A stretch of 64,000 nucleotides of DNA from an uncultured Ruminococcus sp. (lineage in GTDB: Bacteria; Bacillota; Clostridia; Oscillospirales; Acutalibacteraceae), in assembly GCA_900539465.1 (NCBI GenBank), contig UQCF01000003.1, positions 62,001 through 126,000 of the forward strand, in the 5' to 3' direction. A program made the position numbers and the translations under genes. Below, piece by piece: positions 35,754-44,182 of the stretch (position 1 is the stretch's first letter; every line of letters starts with the position of its first letter). A model generated the notes under the pieces. The model was not told the DNA's origin. It made no database searches and saw nothing but the letters and a program-made list of their open reading frames with translations.

Positions 35754-37061
35754 TCATCCCTTTCCCGTTATCTTTTCAAGAAAATCCCACCCGTCATTTG
35801 CAACGGGGGTAACTTTTATATTAAGCCTTTGTGAAAGCGTTTTAATCGTCATATCGTCAAGGAACATATCGCCCTCGCGCCGAAGTGACACCGCAGGAAT
35901 AAGCAGCTCGTCGCCGAGATTTGTGCCTTTTAAAGCATTGTAAAAATCTTCGCCGCAAATAAGACCGGCAACGGTTATTTTATCGCCGAAAAGCCTGTTT
36001 TCTACCTTTACAACATTTGCCGAAAGTCCGCCGCACTTTGCCATTACTTCATCTGTCAGCTCTTTTATAAGCGGATATGCCGCAGCTCCCGTGGCAAGCG
36101 TAACAGTTCTTTTTTTGCCGCTGTAAGTGAAAGCTTTAAGTGCCTCTTTGACCTCTTCTTTGAGCATAGTCCAAAGCCCTACGCCGTTTTCAAGCTGCAT
36201 AAATTCGCCGTATCTCTCTTTGCCGGGCATCGGGCGCTGAGCCTTTAAATAGAACTCATCCGAAGCATATGCAATATTCGTTTTATTATAGCACAAAAAT
36301 GATTTGTTGTAAACTTCAATTCTTGACACTACATCGTCTGCCTGCTCTTTTGTAAACGGCGAAAGCTCACACAGCCCCTCGCGGCATTTTGTCAGCCCCA
36401 CCGGTACGCAGGCGATGCTCTGAACAGACGGATAAAGCTTGCCGAGCTCGTTAAGGGTATAGGTCAATTCCTCACCGTCGTTATAGCCGGGGCAAAGAAC
36501 AAGCTGTGTATTCATTTTTATACCTGCCTCGGCAAGCCGGTATATATATTCAAGAACCTTGCCGGCGCGTTTATTGCCCATCATTTTTACCCGAAGCTCC
36601 GGATTCATAGTGTGAACCGAAACATTAACGGGACTTATGTGCATAGCGATAATTCTGTCAATATCTTTTTGACCGATATTTGTAAGGGTTATATAGTTGC
36701 CGAAAAAGAAAGACAGGCGCGAGTCGTCATCTTTAAAATAAAGGCTTTCCCGAAGCCCTTTGGGCAGCTGGTCTATAAAGCAAAAAATACAGTTGTTGGC
36801 GCATGAGCGCTGCTTATCCATAAGATAAGTCGAAAATTCAAGACCTATCTCGCCTGCCGATTTATTTTTCATCTTGACGGTTCTTTTTTTCCCGTGCTGC
36901 GTCTCGAGTTCGAGTTCAAGACGCTCTTCACCTATATAAAATCTATAATCAAGAACGTCATTTATATTATGACCGTTTATTTTTAAAAGCTTGTCGCCCG
37001 CTTTGATGCGGTGATGTGCCGCCTGTGAATGGGACTGAACAGAGTCAATGATAACCGGCAT
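35754..37061 (-). CDS. DUF512 protein: PDZ-like domain plus radical SAM-type core
   Basis: The 435-aa protein has an N-terminal PDZ-like segment (about 1-60, with AGDKLLKINGHNIND). A cluster motif of the radical SAM type follows, CANNCIFCFIDQLPKG (about 87-102). The body matches DUF512, with SVHTMNPELRVKMMGN and VPVGLTKCREGL typical of the family. Such proteins are common next to der in Clostridia, but no reaction is established. The cluster spacing is CxxxCxxC. No strong promoter was found immediately upstream; the rpmF terminator lies only about 45 nt away. Confidence 0.85.
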   Translation of the reverse strand: MPVIIDSVQSHSQAAHHRIKAGDKLLKINGHNINDVLDYRFYIGEERLELELETQHGKKRTVKMKNKSAGEIGLEFSTYLMDKQRSCANNCIFCFIDQLPKGLRESLYFKDDDSRLSFFFGNYITLTNIGQKDIDRIIAMHISPVNVSVHTMNPELRVKMMGNKRAGKVLEYIYRLAEAGIKMNTQLVLCPGYNDGEELTYTLNELGKLYPSVQSIACVPVGLTKCREGLCELSPFTKEQADDVVSRIEVYNKSFLCYNKTNIAYASDEFYLKAQRPMPGKERYGEFMQLENGVGLWTMLKEEVKEALKAFTYSGKKRTVTLATGAAAYPLIKELTDEVMAKCGGLSANVVKVENRLFGDKITVAGLICGEDFYNALKGTNLGDELLIPAVSLRREGDMFLDDMTIKTLSQRLNIKVTPVANDGWDFLEKITGKG

Positions 37062-37103
37062 AAAAGTTCCACACTTTCAGTTAATGTATATAAAAAGCCA
37101 AAA

Positions 37104-37134
37104 AGGCAGAGAAGCTACGAGTACTTCTCTACCT
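37104..37134 (-). terminator. Rho-independent terminator of yceD-rpmF
   Basis: On the minus strand, AGG-x-AGAGAAG pairs with CTTCTCT-x-CCT (one internal mismatch), followed by TTTTTGGCTTTTTATA. It lies about 20 nt past the rpmF stop. Confidence 0.8.
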
Positions 37135-37153
37135 TTCGTTAATTTCAAAAGAC

Positions 37154-37336
37154 TTATGCTTCCTTGCTGACTACCAATCTGCCGTTGTAGTAGCCACACT
37201 CAGGACATACTCTGTGAGCTCTCTTGAGACTGCCGCACTGTGAGCATTTAACAAGCTCGGGTGCGTTCATCTTCCATACGTTTGAACGTCTCTTATCTCT
37301 TCTTGCTTTTGAAACTCTTCTCTTCGGAACTGCCAT
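37154..37336 (-). CDS. rpmF: 50S ribosomal protein L32
   Basis: The 60-aa protein opens MAVPKRRVSKARRDKRRS, the standard L32 start. It carries CSQCGSLKRAHRVCPECGYY, so the zinc-binding four-cysteine form is present rather than the zinc-free paralogue. AGGGAGGCG precedes the ATG. It follows the DUF177 gene, the usual yceD-rpmF pair. Confidence 0.98.
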   Translation of the reverse strand: MAVPKRRVSKARRDKRRSNVWKMNAPELVKCSQCGSLKRAHRVCPECGYYNGRLVVSKEA

Positions 37337-37370
37337 TGCTTAAGCGCCTCCCTATCAATAATTATAATTG

Positions 37371-37874
37371 TTAACTGTCTTCGTCCACGAGCTGCGAAAG
37401 AATATCCCATCTGGGATCGGTTGCCTTTTTGCAGCCGCACGGACCGTTGTTGAGGTTTTTGCCGCACTGCGGACAAACGCCCGCGCAATTTTCTTTGCAT
37501 AAAATTTTTGTCGGCAAATAAAGAATAATGTCTTCTGTGACAAGCGGATCCAAATCATAACGGAATGAATCGACTACAATAAGCTCGTCGTTGGTCTCAT
37601 CGTTGACCTCGGTTACCAAAGTATGCTCTATCGGCACCGAGAAAGAACGGCTGAAACGTTCGGCGCATCTGTCACAGTTAAGGTTCAAAGTGAACTCCGC
37701 CTTCGCCTCAATAGTAACGATTCCGGTTGAATTTTTAACACAGCCGCTCACCTTAACGCCTTTGTCAAAGGGAAATCCGCCGTTGTAGGCAAAATCGCTC
37801 AAATCAAGGCTGTAATCAAACGGCTGCTTAGCCCCATCGTTATTGAAGATAGGTTCAAGCTCAATAAAGAACAT
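37371..37874 (-). CDS. yceD: DUF177 (YceD) family protein
   Basis: The 167-aa protein is of the DUF177 family, which is almost always encoded upstream of rpmF and is implicated in 23S rRNA processing. Visible marks are KVSGCVKNSTGIVTIEAKA (about 40-58), FTLNLNCDRCAERFSR (about 62-77) and a C-terminal zinc-ribbon-like run with CAGVCPQCGKNLNNGPC (about 133-149). The product ends in an acidic tail. The ATG at 37874 is preceded by a weak GAGG site within the 5' leader. Confidence 0.9.
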   Translation of the reverse strand: MFFIELEPIFNNDGAKQPFDYSLDLSDFAYNGGFPFDKGVKVSGCVKNSTGIVTIEAKAEFTLNLNCDRCAERFSRSFSVPIEHTLVTEVNDETNDELIVVDSFRYDLDPLVTEDIILYLPTKILCKENCAGVCPQCGKNLNNGPCGCKKATDPRWDILSQLVDEDS

Positions 37875-37909
37875 ATTTCACACTTCACCTCAAATGTCAT
37901 GCATTGGTT

Positions 37910-37938
37910 ATTATATATTGTCAGGCGCAGTTTGTCAA
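37910..37938 (-). promoter_or_regulatory. Promoter of yceD-rpmF
   Basis: On the minus strand, -35 TTGACA (37933-37938) and -10 TATAAT (37910-37915) with a 17-bp spacer, a perfect sigma-A consensus, about 36 nt before the start codon. Confidence 0.88.
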
Positions 37939-37985
37939 CAGAAAAATCAAAAAAAATGGCAAATTCGCATAGACAAAAGGCAAAA

Positions 37986-38021
37986 GGCAAACGAATATGC
38001 AAAAGCGCAAATCCGTTTGCC
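37986..38021 (-). terminator. Terminator after the pgi/P-loop pair
   Basis: On the minus strand, GGCAAACG and CGTTTGCC form an 8-bp stem with a 20-nt loop, followed by TTTTGCCTTTTG. It lies 18 nt past the stop of the P-loop gene. Confidence 0.65.
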
Positions 38022-38038
38022 CAAAGTTTAAGCGTTAA

Positions 38039-38461
38039 TTAAAGCTTTTCGCAGAAATCGAATATCTCTGCGGGGAGCTCCTCTTCATCGGCAGAAATCG
38101 TGAAGATGAAGTTTTTCTCTGTAACGTGATTTTTGCTGAGTGCGTCAACCTTTTTAAGGAAAGATGCAAGCTCGTTATAGTCGCGTGAGCCTATTCTGAG
38201 TGTTGCGTCAACCAAAATGTCGGTTATATCGTGGTCACCCGCACATACGCCGCAAAGGAAACCGTAGAAAGCGTCAAAGCCGCTGACACCGTAATGATCT
38301 GTATCCATAAGGCGTGCACGATAGTTCACGTCATAAGTAAGCTTGGGCTGTTTCTCTATGCAAACAACATTGCCGTTAGAAGCTTCGACAGCTTCGTTCA
38401 CCTTGTCTATAAGCATCTTGGTTTTTCCTGAGCCCTTATGTCCTAAAATAAGAGTAATCAT
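38039..38461 (-). CDS. Small P-loop ATP-binding protein of unknown function
   Basis: The 140-aa protein has a Walker A motif at its N-terminus, ILGHKGSGKTKML (residues 5-17). A possible Walker B strand is ITDILVDATLRIG (about 79-91). It is too short for a full motor ATPase; the shape suggests a mini-NTPase such as those sometimes labelled PilT-like in Clostridia. The last ~30 residues are acidic. It lies 58 nt after pgi and has its own AGGAGG site, so it is probably cotranscribed with pgi. I do not recognise a specific function. Confidence 0.6.
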   Translation of the reverse strand: MITLILGHKGSGKTKMLIDKVNEAVEASNGNVVCIEKQPKLTYDVNYRARLMDTDHYGVSGFDAFYGFLCGVCAGDHDITDILVDATLRIGSRDYNELASFLKKVDALSKNHVTEKNFIFTISADEEELPAEIFDFCEKL

Positions 38462-38519
38462 ATATAAGTCCTCCTTAGTATATTTTAAAATCCGTGTTCT
38501 TCACGAAAATTAAACAATG

Positions 38520-39860
38520 TTATTCGTTTATTCTCTTTTCGAGTTCTGCTTTTTGTGCTTCGTAACCGGGTTTGCCCAAAAGAGCAAACATATTCTTTTT
38601 GTAGCTCTCAACACCCGGCTGGTCAAAGGGATTGACTCCGAGAACATATCCGCTGAGCGCACATGCCTTTTCGAGGAAGTAGATAAGCTCGCCGAGGTCA
38701 TGTTCGTCCATATTGTCAAGCTCTATGACGATGTTCGGCACGTTGCCGTCCGTATGGGCGAGAACCGTGCCCTCAAAAGCCTTTTGGTTTACAAAAGATA
38801 TGCTCTTGCCTGCGAGGAAGTTAAGACCGTCAACATTGTCTTTATCGTTTTCGATATAAACCTCGTCAACCGAGTTTTTAAAGGTGACAACCGTTTCAAA
38901 CAGCGTTCTTTCGCCCTGCTGAATATACTGACCCATAGAGTGAAGGTCTGTTGAGAAAACAGCCGACGCCGGGAATATGCCCTTGCCGTCTTTGCCCTCG
39001 CTTTCGCCGAAGAGCTGCTTGAACCACTCGTTCATCATGGTATATGACGGCTCATAGCTTATCATCATCTCTATTTTTCTGCCCGAGCGATAAAGAATGT
39101 TGCGGATCGCGGCATATTTGCAGCAGTCGTCTTTCATAACGTCGCCGGAGAAATATTTCTCCATAGCGTCGCGGGCGCCCTGCATAAGTGCGTCAATGTC
39201 TATGCCTGCAACCGCTATCGGAAGAAGACCGACGGCGGTAAGAACCGAATATCTGCCGCCTACATTGTCGGGTACAACAAAGGTCTGCCAGCCCTCGGAA
39301 TCGGCAAACTTTTTAAGCGTGCCCTTTTCTTTATCGGTTGTTGCAAAAATTCTTTCTTTGGCACCGTCTTTGCCGTATTTCTTTTCGAGTAACTCTCTTA
39401 AAATTCTGAATGCTACGGCAGGCTCGGTGGTTGTGCCCGATTTTGAGATAACGTTGACGGAGAAATCTCTGTCGCCGATCATTCTCTCAAGCTCTGCTAC
39501 GGCACGCGAAGAAATCGTGTTGCCGGCAAAATATATATCGGGTGTGTCTTTTTTGAGAAGATTGTAGTTTTGCGATTTTACAAACTCAATTGCCGCTCTT
39601 GCACCGAGGTATGAACCGCCGATACCTACAACAACCAATACATCTGAATTATCCTGTATTTTTTTCGCCGCCGATTTTATACGGGCAAATTCGTCCTTGT
39701 CATAATCCTGCGGAAGAGTGAGCCAGCCGAGAAAATCGCTGCCCTTGCCTGTGCCGGCATAGAGTGCGTCGTTGGCACTTTTCACTTCACCGGCGATATT
39801 CTCCAATGCGCCGTCCGGCAAAAACGGCATTACGTATTTTGTGTTAAGCCTTAATGACAT
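38520..39860 (-). CDS. pgi: Glucose-6-phosphate isomerase
   Basis: Pgi interconverts glucose-6-phosphate and fructose-6-phosphate. The 446-aa length is the short Firmicute form (about 450 aa). Motifs include GIGGSYLGARAAIEF (about 79-93), the phosphate-binding SKSGTTTEPAVAFR (about 140-153), GGRYSVLTAVGLLP (about 202-215) and the C-terminal PFDQPGVESYK with the catalytic Lys (about 416-426). A sigma-A promoter and GGAGG precede the gene. Confidence 0.97.
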   Translation of the reverse strand: MSLRLNTKYVMPFLPDGALENIAGEVKSANDALYAGTGKGSDFLGWLTLPQDYDKDEFARIKSAAKKIQDNSDVLVVVGIGGSYLGARAAIEFVKSQNYNLLKKDTPDIYFAGNTISSRAVAELERMIGDRDFSVNVISKSGTTTEPAVAFRILRELLEKKYGKDGAKERIFATTDKEKGTLKKFADSEGWQTFVVPDNVGGRYSVLTAVGLLPIAVAGIDIDALMQGARDAMEKYFSGDVMKDDCCKYAAIRNILYRSGRKIEMMISYEPSYTMMNEWFKQLFGESEGKDGKGIFPASAVFSTDLHSMGQYIQQGERTLFETVVTFKNSVDEVYIENDKDNVDGLNFLAGKSISFVNQKAFEGTVLAHTDGNVPNIVIELDNMDEHDLGELIYFLEKACALSGYVLGVNPFDQPGVESYKKNMFALLGKPGYEAQKAELEKRINE

Positions 39861-39899
39861 TCCTTAGGCCTCCAATAAAATTCTTACTGTTTTTTGTAT

Positions 39900-39928
39900 A
39901 TTATAACCTAAGAGAAGCCTTTTTGCAA
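39900..39928 (-). promoter_or_regulatory. Promoter of pgi
   Basis: On the minus strand, -35 TTGCAA (39923-39928) and -10 TATAAT (39900-39905) with a 17-bp spacer, 39 nt before the start codon. Confidence 0.7.
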
Positions 39929-39955
39929 GCAAAAAAGAGATGATTTTTGTTAAAA

Positions 39956-41122
39956 TTATCTGCTTTTTGAAAAGACGGCTAAAACTCTGCGATAAACCGA
40001 CGAAAAAGTCAGTTTTTCTACATAATGAGGCGCGGTCAAAGAATATGTACCTATGGTCTCGCCGTCAAGGCTCACATCAACATTGCCGAGCACCTGACCC
40101 GACTCAACGGGTGCTTCCACGCTGACGGAAAGCTTTATATCCTGCTTTATATCCTTTTCTCTGCCTTTCGGTATAAGCACGTTCGCCGCAGCCGGAATCT
40201 GCGGAGTTAAGAAGCGTTCTTCTCCCATTGTGACGGCAACATCGGTTATGAGCGACGGTTCTATTTTCGGCGTTACCGAAACCCAGTTCGCAAAGCCGTA
40301 ATTAAGCATGGCTTTTGCGCTTTCAAATCTGTCTGTGCTGTTGTCACTGCCGAGAACAACGGCAATTAAAGAGGTATTGTCTCTTGTTGCCGTGGCGCAC
40401 ACACAGCAGCCCGCCTTTGCCGTCGTGCCTGTTTTAAGCCCCGTGCAGCCCGAATAAAACCTGACAAGCTTATTTGTGTTGACAAGCTCCGTTGCGCCGT
40501 TTCTCAAAGAATCCATCCATATTGTTGTATATTTTTTTACAAATTCATGACCCATAAGCGCCCGTGCCATGAGTGCAATGTCATAGGCGGTGGTCAAATG
40601 ATTTTCTGCCGTGTCGTCAAGTCCCGTGCAGTTTTCAAAATGTGTGTTTTTCATGCCGAGCTGCGCCGCGCGCTCGTTCATCATATTTATAAAGCCGTCT
40701 TCACTGCCTGCGACGTGCTCTGCGAGCGCTGTGCACGCGTCGTTTGCACTGTAGACGGACATTGCTTTAAAAAGCTCGTCAACGGTCATGGTCTCGCCCT
40801 CTTTAAGCCATATCTGCGAGCCGCCCTTTGCCGCCGCTTCTTTGCTTGCCGCGACCTCATCGGAAAAAGATATTTTGCCGTCGTCTATCGCCTCTGCGAC
40901 AAGCAGCATTGTCATTATTTTTGTAACCGACGCGGGGTAAAGCTTTTGATCCGAATTTTTTTCGTACAGCACCTTACCCGTACCCTGCTCCATAAGCACT
41001 GCCGCCTTTGCTTTGACAGCGGGCGATGCGCCTTTTGCCTCGTTTGCCGCAAACGCGTTAAGCGCAAAAACATTCAAAAGAACCGCAAAACATAATATAA
41101 CGCTGAAAAGTTTTTTCATCAC
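39956..41122 (-). CDS. dacF: D-alanyl-D-alanine carboxypeptidase (DacF/PBP5 type)
   Basis: This is an extracytoplasmic penicillin-binding protein that trims the terminal D-Ala from stem peptides. The 388-aa protein has a signal peptide (about 1-25, ending AFAA). The transpeptidase fold has SVTKIM (SxxK; Ser about 65), SAND (SxN; about 123) and KTGTT (KTG; about 231). A PBP5_C beta domain (about 275-365) and a C-terminal amphipathic end follow. The catalytic set is intact. DacF is forespore-linked in Bacillus, but this gene could equally be the vegetative DacA; I cannot tell from sequence. Confidence 0.93.
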   Translation of the reverse strand: MMKKLFSVILCFAVLLNVFALNAFAANEAKGASPAVKAKAAVLMEQGTGKVLYEKNSDQKLYPASVTKIMTMLLVAEAIDDGKISFSDEVAASKEAAAKGGSQIWLKEGETMTVDELFKAMSVYSANDACTALAEHVAGSEDGFINMMNERAAQLGMKNTHFENCTGLDDTAENHLTTAYDIALMARALMGHEFVKKYTTIWMDSLRNGATELVNTNKLVRFYSGCTGLKTGTTAKAGCCVCATATRDNTSLIAVVLGSDNSTDRFESAKAMLNYGFANWVSVTPKIEPSLITDVAVTMGEERFLTPQIPAAANVLIPKGREKDIKQDIKLSVSVEAPVESGQVLGNVDVSLDGETIGTYSLTAPHYVEKLTFSSVYRRVLAVFSKSR

Positions 41123-41136
41123 ACAGCACCTCCGCT

Positions 41137-41164
41137 ACAATAGTTATGCAAAAAGATGTTGCAA
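41137..41164 (-). promoter_or_regulatory. Possible promoter of dacF
   Basis: On the minus strand, -35 TTGCAA (41159-41164) and -10 TATTGT (41137-41142) with a 16-bp spacer. It is weaker than the other promoters here. Confidence 0.4.
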
Positions 41165-41181
41165 TAACACATCGGCAACGG

Positions 41182-41210
41182 TTGAAATTTTGCGAAGTAT
41201 ATAATATAAT
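41182..41210 (+). promoter_or_regulatory. Promoter of mtaB
   Basis: -35 TTGAAA (41182-41187) and -10 TATAAT (41205-41210) with a 17-bp spacer, 29 nt before the start codon. Confidence 0.75.
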
Positions 41211-41239
41211 TGTTTAAATTGTTTTAGGCAGGTACTGTA

Positions 41240-42520
41240 ATGAAAATAGCATTTTATACCTTGGGCTGCAAGGTAAATCAATATGAATCAAACTGGATGG
41301 GCGACCTTGCAAAAAGAAACGGGTTTATTCTTGTCTGCGCAAACGAGGATGCGGACGTCTATGTTATAAACTCCTGCACCGTCACTTCGGAGAGCGACCG
41401 CAAAACGCGCCAGGCCGTCCGCCGCTTTAAGCGCAACCACCCCGACAGCATAGTTGTGCTCACAGGCTGTATGCCGCAGGCTTTCCCCGAAGACGCAAAA
41501 GCGCTCGAAGAAGCGGACATTGTAATAGGCAACAAAAGCAACTCGCAGATTATAGAATATATAAAAAGATACCTCGACGGCTGCGGACGTATAGTTGACA
41601 TTGACCCTCATAAATCCAAAGAAAAGTTTGACAGCTGCAAAATCTCGGGATTTGAGGGCAGAACGAGAGCATATGTTAAAATAGAAGACGGCTGCGACCG
41701 CTTTTGCTCATACTGCATAATTCCTTATTCGCGCGGCAGAGTGCGTTCAAAGCCCCTTGCCGAGCTTAAAGATGAATTAAAAGAGCTTAAAGAACACGGA
41801 TTTTCTGAGGTGGTGCTTGTCGGTATTAACCTCTCGGCATACGGCAAAGACACGGGCGAGAGATTTTGCGACGCGGTGAGGCTCGCCTGTGACACAGGCT
41901 TTAAGAGAGTGCGTCTCGGCTCGCTTGAACCCGACCACATAACGGACGAGGTTATAAAAGAGCTTTCCGCACTGCCGCAGCTTTGCCCGCAGTTTCACAT
42001 TTCGCTCCAGAGCGGCTGTGACAAAACGCTGAAAAATATGAACCGCCACTACAACGCCGAAGAATATTTTGAGCTTTGCGAAAAGCTTCGCAAAAACTTT
42101 AAGGACGCGGCTGTTACAACGGATATTATGGTCGGCTTCCCCGGTGAAACGGACGAAGACCATGAAGAGTCGATGGCATTTGCCGAAAAAGTGGGTTTTG
42201 AAAAGGTGCACGTCTTCCCCTACTCACCGAGAGAGGGCACAAAAGCCGCCGCCCTGCCGCAGATAGAAAAGAATATAAAAGAAAAAAGGGCGCACGAGAT
42301 GACGGAGCGCACCGAAAAAATACGCCGCAAGTATTTTGAGAGCTTAAAGGGCAAAACTCTGAGCGTGCTGTTTGAGACAAGGCATGCAGACGGCTGCACC
42401 GAGGGTTACACTGAAAATTATACCCCGGTTAAGGTCAAGGGCGATATCCACTGCGGTGAAATAAAAGACGTTTTGATAACAGGCATAAGCGGCGATTTTT
42501 GCATGGGTGAAATAAAATAA
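41240..42520 (+). CDS. mtaB: tRNA t6A37 methylthiotransferase
   Basis: MtaB converts t6A to ms2t6A at position 37 of ANN-decoding tRNAs. The 426-aa protein has an N-terminal UPF0004 domain with three cluster cysteines: Cys10 in YTLGCKVNQYESN, Cys46 in INSCTVT and Cys79 in VLTGCMPQ. The radical SAM core has CDRFCSYCIIPYSRGRVRS (about 153-171). A C-terminal TRAM domain follows (about 370-426). The CKVNQYES start distinguishes MtaB from MiaB. It is monocistronic, with its own promoter and terminator. Confidence 0.95.
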   Translation: MKIAFYTLGCKVNQYESNWMGDLAKRNGFILVCANEDADVYVINSCTVTSESDRKTRQAVRRFKRNHPDSIVVLTGCMPQAFPEDAKALEEADIVIGNKSNSQIIEYIKRYLDGCGRIVDIDPHKSKEKFDSCKISGFEGRTRAYVKIEDGCDRFCSYCIIPYSRGRVRSKPLAELKDELKELKEHGFSEVVLVGINLSAYGKDTGERFCDAVRLACDTGFKRVRLGSLEPDHITDEVIKELSALPQLCPQFHISLQSGCDKTLKNMNRHYNAEEYFELCEKLRKNFKDAAVTTDIMVGFPGETDEDHEESMAFAEKVGFEKVHVFPYSPREGTKAAALPQIEKNIKEKRAHEMTERTEKIRRKYFESLKGKTLSVLFETRHADGCTEGYTENYTPVKVKGDIHCGEIKDVLITGISGDFCMGEIK

Positions 42521-42562
42521 AAAGATGAGCTGTTCCGAAAAAACGGAGCGGCTCATCTTTTG
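42521..42562 (+). terminator. mtaB terminator
   Basis: AAAGATGAGC-x-G-x-TCCG pairs with CGGA-x-C-x-GCTCATCTTT around an AAAAAA loop, followed by TTTTG. It shares GCTGTTCCGAAAA with the spoIVA terminator. Confidence 0.88.
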
Positions 42563-42567
42563 TTCTG

Positions 42568-42596
42568 TCATAAACCCGTCCGCACCTGCATAGCAT
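42568..42596 (+). promoter_or_regulatory. Candidate sigma-E (sporulation) promoter of spoIVA
   Basis: TCATAAA (42568-42574), a 14-nt spacer and CATAGCAT (42589-42596) resemble the Bacillus sigma-E form (KMATATT, 13-15 nt, CATACAMT). spoIVA belongs to the mother-cell sigma-E regulon in Bacillus. No sigma-A promoter is seen between the mtaB terminator and spoIVA. Confidence 0.5.
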
Positions 42597-42632
42597 TATA
42601 CAAAGTAAATGAGTGAACATGGAGGAATGTTT

Positions 42633-44111
42633 ATGACAGGCACAAACATTTACAGCGATATTGCAACGCGCACGGGCGGCGATATTTATATCGGCGTTGT
42701 CGGCCCTGTACGCACAGGCAAATCAACATTTATAAAACAGTTTATGGATACGCTCGTTATCCCCAACATAGCCGAAGCTTCTAAAAAGGACAGGGCTACC
42801 GACGAACTGCCGCAGTCTGCCTCCGGCAGAACGATAATGACGACCGAGCCGAAATTTATACCCGAAGAAGCCGTCGAAATAAGCCTCCCCGGCAACGCGG
42901 CATTCAGAGTCAGAATGATAGACTGCGTGGGCTATATAGTGCCAAGCTCCCTCGGCTACATTGAGGGCGACCACCCGAGAATGGTTAAAACGCCGTGGTT
43001 TGACAAAGAAATTCCGTTTAACATGGCGGCGGAAATAGGCACTCAAAAGGTTATCAGCGAACATTCCACCATAGGTCTTGTTGTTACAACAGACGGCACT
43101 ATAAGCGACATTCCGCGAAGCGAATATGAGGATGCCGAAGCGCGTGTGATAAACGAACTTAAAGAAATAAACAAACCCTTTGTTGTGCTTTTAAACAGCG
43201 TTGCGCCCGAGTCGCCGCAGACGGCACAGCTCGCGGCAGAGCTTTGCCAAAAATATGACGTTCCCGTAAAGCCCGTCAACTGCATGGAGCTTACGCAGGA
43301 GGCGATAAAAGACATTATTTCGGGTGTTTTGTTTGAATTCCCCGTGAAAGAAGTCAAGGTTGACCTGCCCGGCTGGCTGATGTCACTGCCGTGTGAGCAC
43401 TGGCTCAGAAAAGACATAGGTGAAAAGATAAAATCTCTTTCGGCAGATTTAAAGAAAGTAAGAGATATAAACACTTTCGCCGCCGCCCTTTCGGATTGTG
43501 AGCATATAGAGAGCGCAAAAGCGGAGTCAATAGACCTTTCTAACGGCTCATCTGTGATAAAGGCATGCGTCTGCGGAGAGCTGTTTTACAAAATTTTATC
43601 CGAAAAAACAGGGCTTGAGATTGAAAACGACGAGCAGCTGTTAGAGAGCATAGGCGAGCTTTCAAGAATCAAAAAATCATATGAACGCCTCAAGGACGCA
43701 ATAGACGAGGTTGAGGCAACGGGCTACGGAATTGTTATGCCGACGATAGACGAACTCAGCCTCGAAGAACCCGAGATAATGCGCCAGGGCGGACGTTACG
43801 GAGTAAGGCTCAAGGCGAGCGCACCGTCAATTCACATGATGAAAGCAAATATAACCACAGAAGTCGCGCCGATTGTAGGCTCGGAATCGCAATCGGAAGA
43901 ACTCGTGATGTATTTGCTCAAAGAGTTTGAAGAAAACCCGGCAAAGATATGGGAATCAAACATATTCGGTAAAAGCCTGCACGAGCTTGTGAACGAGGGA
44001 CTGCACAACAAGCTCTACCGTATGCCCGGCAACGCGCGGATGAAGTTGCAGGAAACCCTCGAAAAAGTTATTAACGAGGGCTGCAGCGGACTAATTTGCA
44101 TAATAATATAA
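42633..44111 (+). CDS. spoIVA: Stage IV sporulation protein A (coat basement ATPase)
   Basis: SpoIVA polymerises on the outer forespore membrane with ATP hydrolysis and anchors the spore coat. From the ATG at 42633 (GGAGGA 6 nt upstream) the protein is exactly 492 aa, the Bacillus length. The first residues, TGTNIYSDIATRTGGDIYIG, match SpoIVA closely. Walker A is GPVRTGKSTFIKQF (about 24-37), and the Walker B-like VRMIDCVGYIVP is near 95. The C-terminal middle and anchoring domains are complete. An in-frame ATG 24 nt earlier lacks a site. Its presence marks the organism as an endospore former. Confidence 0.97.
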   Translation: MTGTNIYSDIATRTGGDIYIGVVGPVRTGKSTFIKQFMDTLVIPNIAEASKKDRATDELPQSASGRTIMTTEPKFIPEEAVEISLPGNAAFRVRMIDCVGYIVPSSLGYIEGDHPRMVKTPWFDKEIPFNMAAEIGTQKVISEHSTIGLVVTTDGTISDIPRSEYEDAEARVINELKEINKPFVVLLNSVAPESPQTAQLAAELCQKYDVPVKPVNCMELTQEAIKDIISGVLFEFPVKEVKVDLPGWLMSLPCEHWLRKDIGEKIKSLSADLKKVRDINTFAAALSDCEHIESAKAESIDLSNGSSVIKACVCGELFYKILSEKTGLEIENDEQLLESIGELSRIKKSYERLKDAIDEVEATGYGIVMPTIDELSLEEPEIMRQGGRYGVRLKASAPSIHMMKANITTEVAPIVGSESQSEELVMYLLKEFEENPAKIWESNIFGKSLHELVNEGLHNKLYRMPGNARMKLQETLEKVINEGCSGLICIII

Positions 44112-44114
44112 GCG

Positions 44115-44158
44115 AACACGGCTGTTCCGAAAAGCACTCGAAACAGCCGTGTTTTAAT
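44115..44158 (+). terminator. spoIVA terminator
   Basis: AACACGGCTGTTxCG and CGxAACAGCCGTGTT form a long stem (44115-44154) followed by TTAATTTT. It lies between convergent genes. Confidence 0.88.
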
Positions 44159-44182
44159 TTTGAACGCTATTGGCAGCCACGC

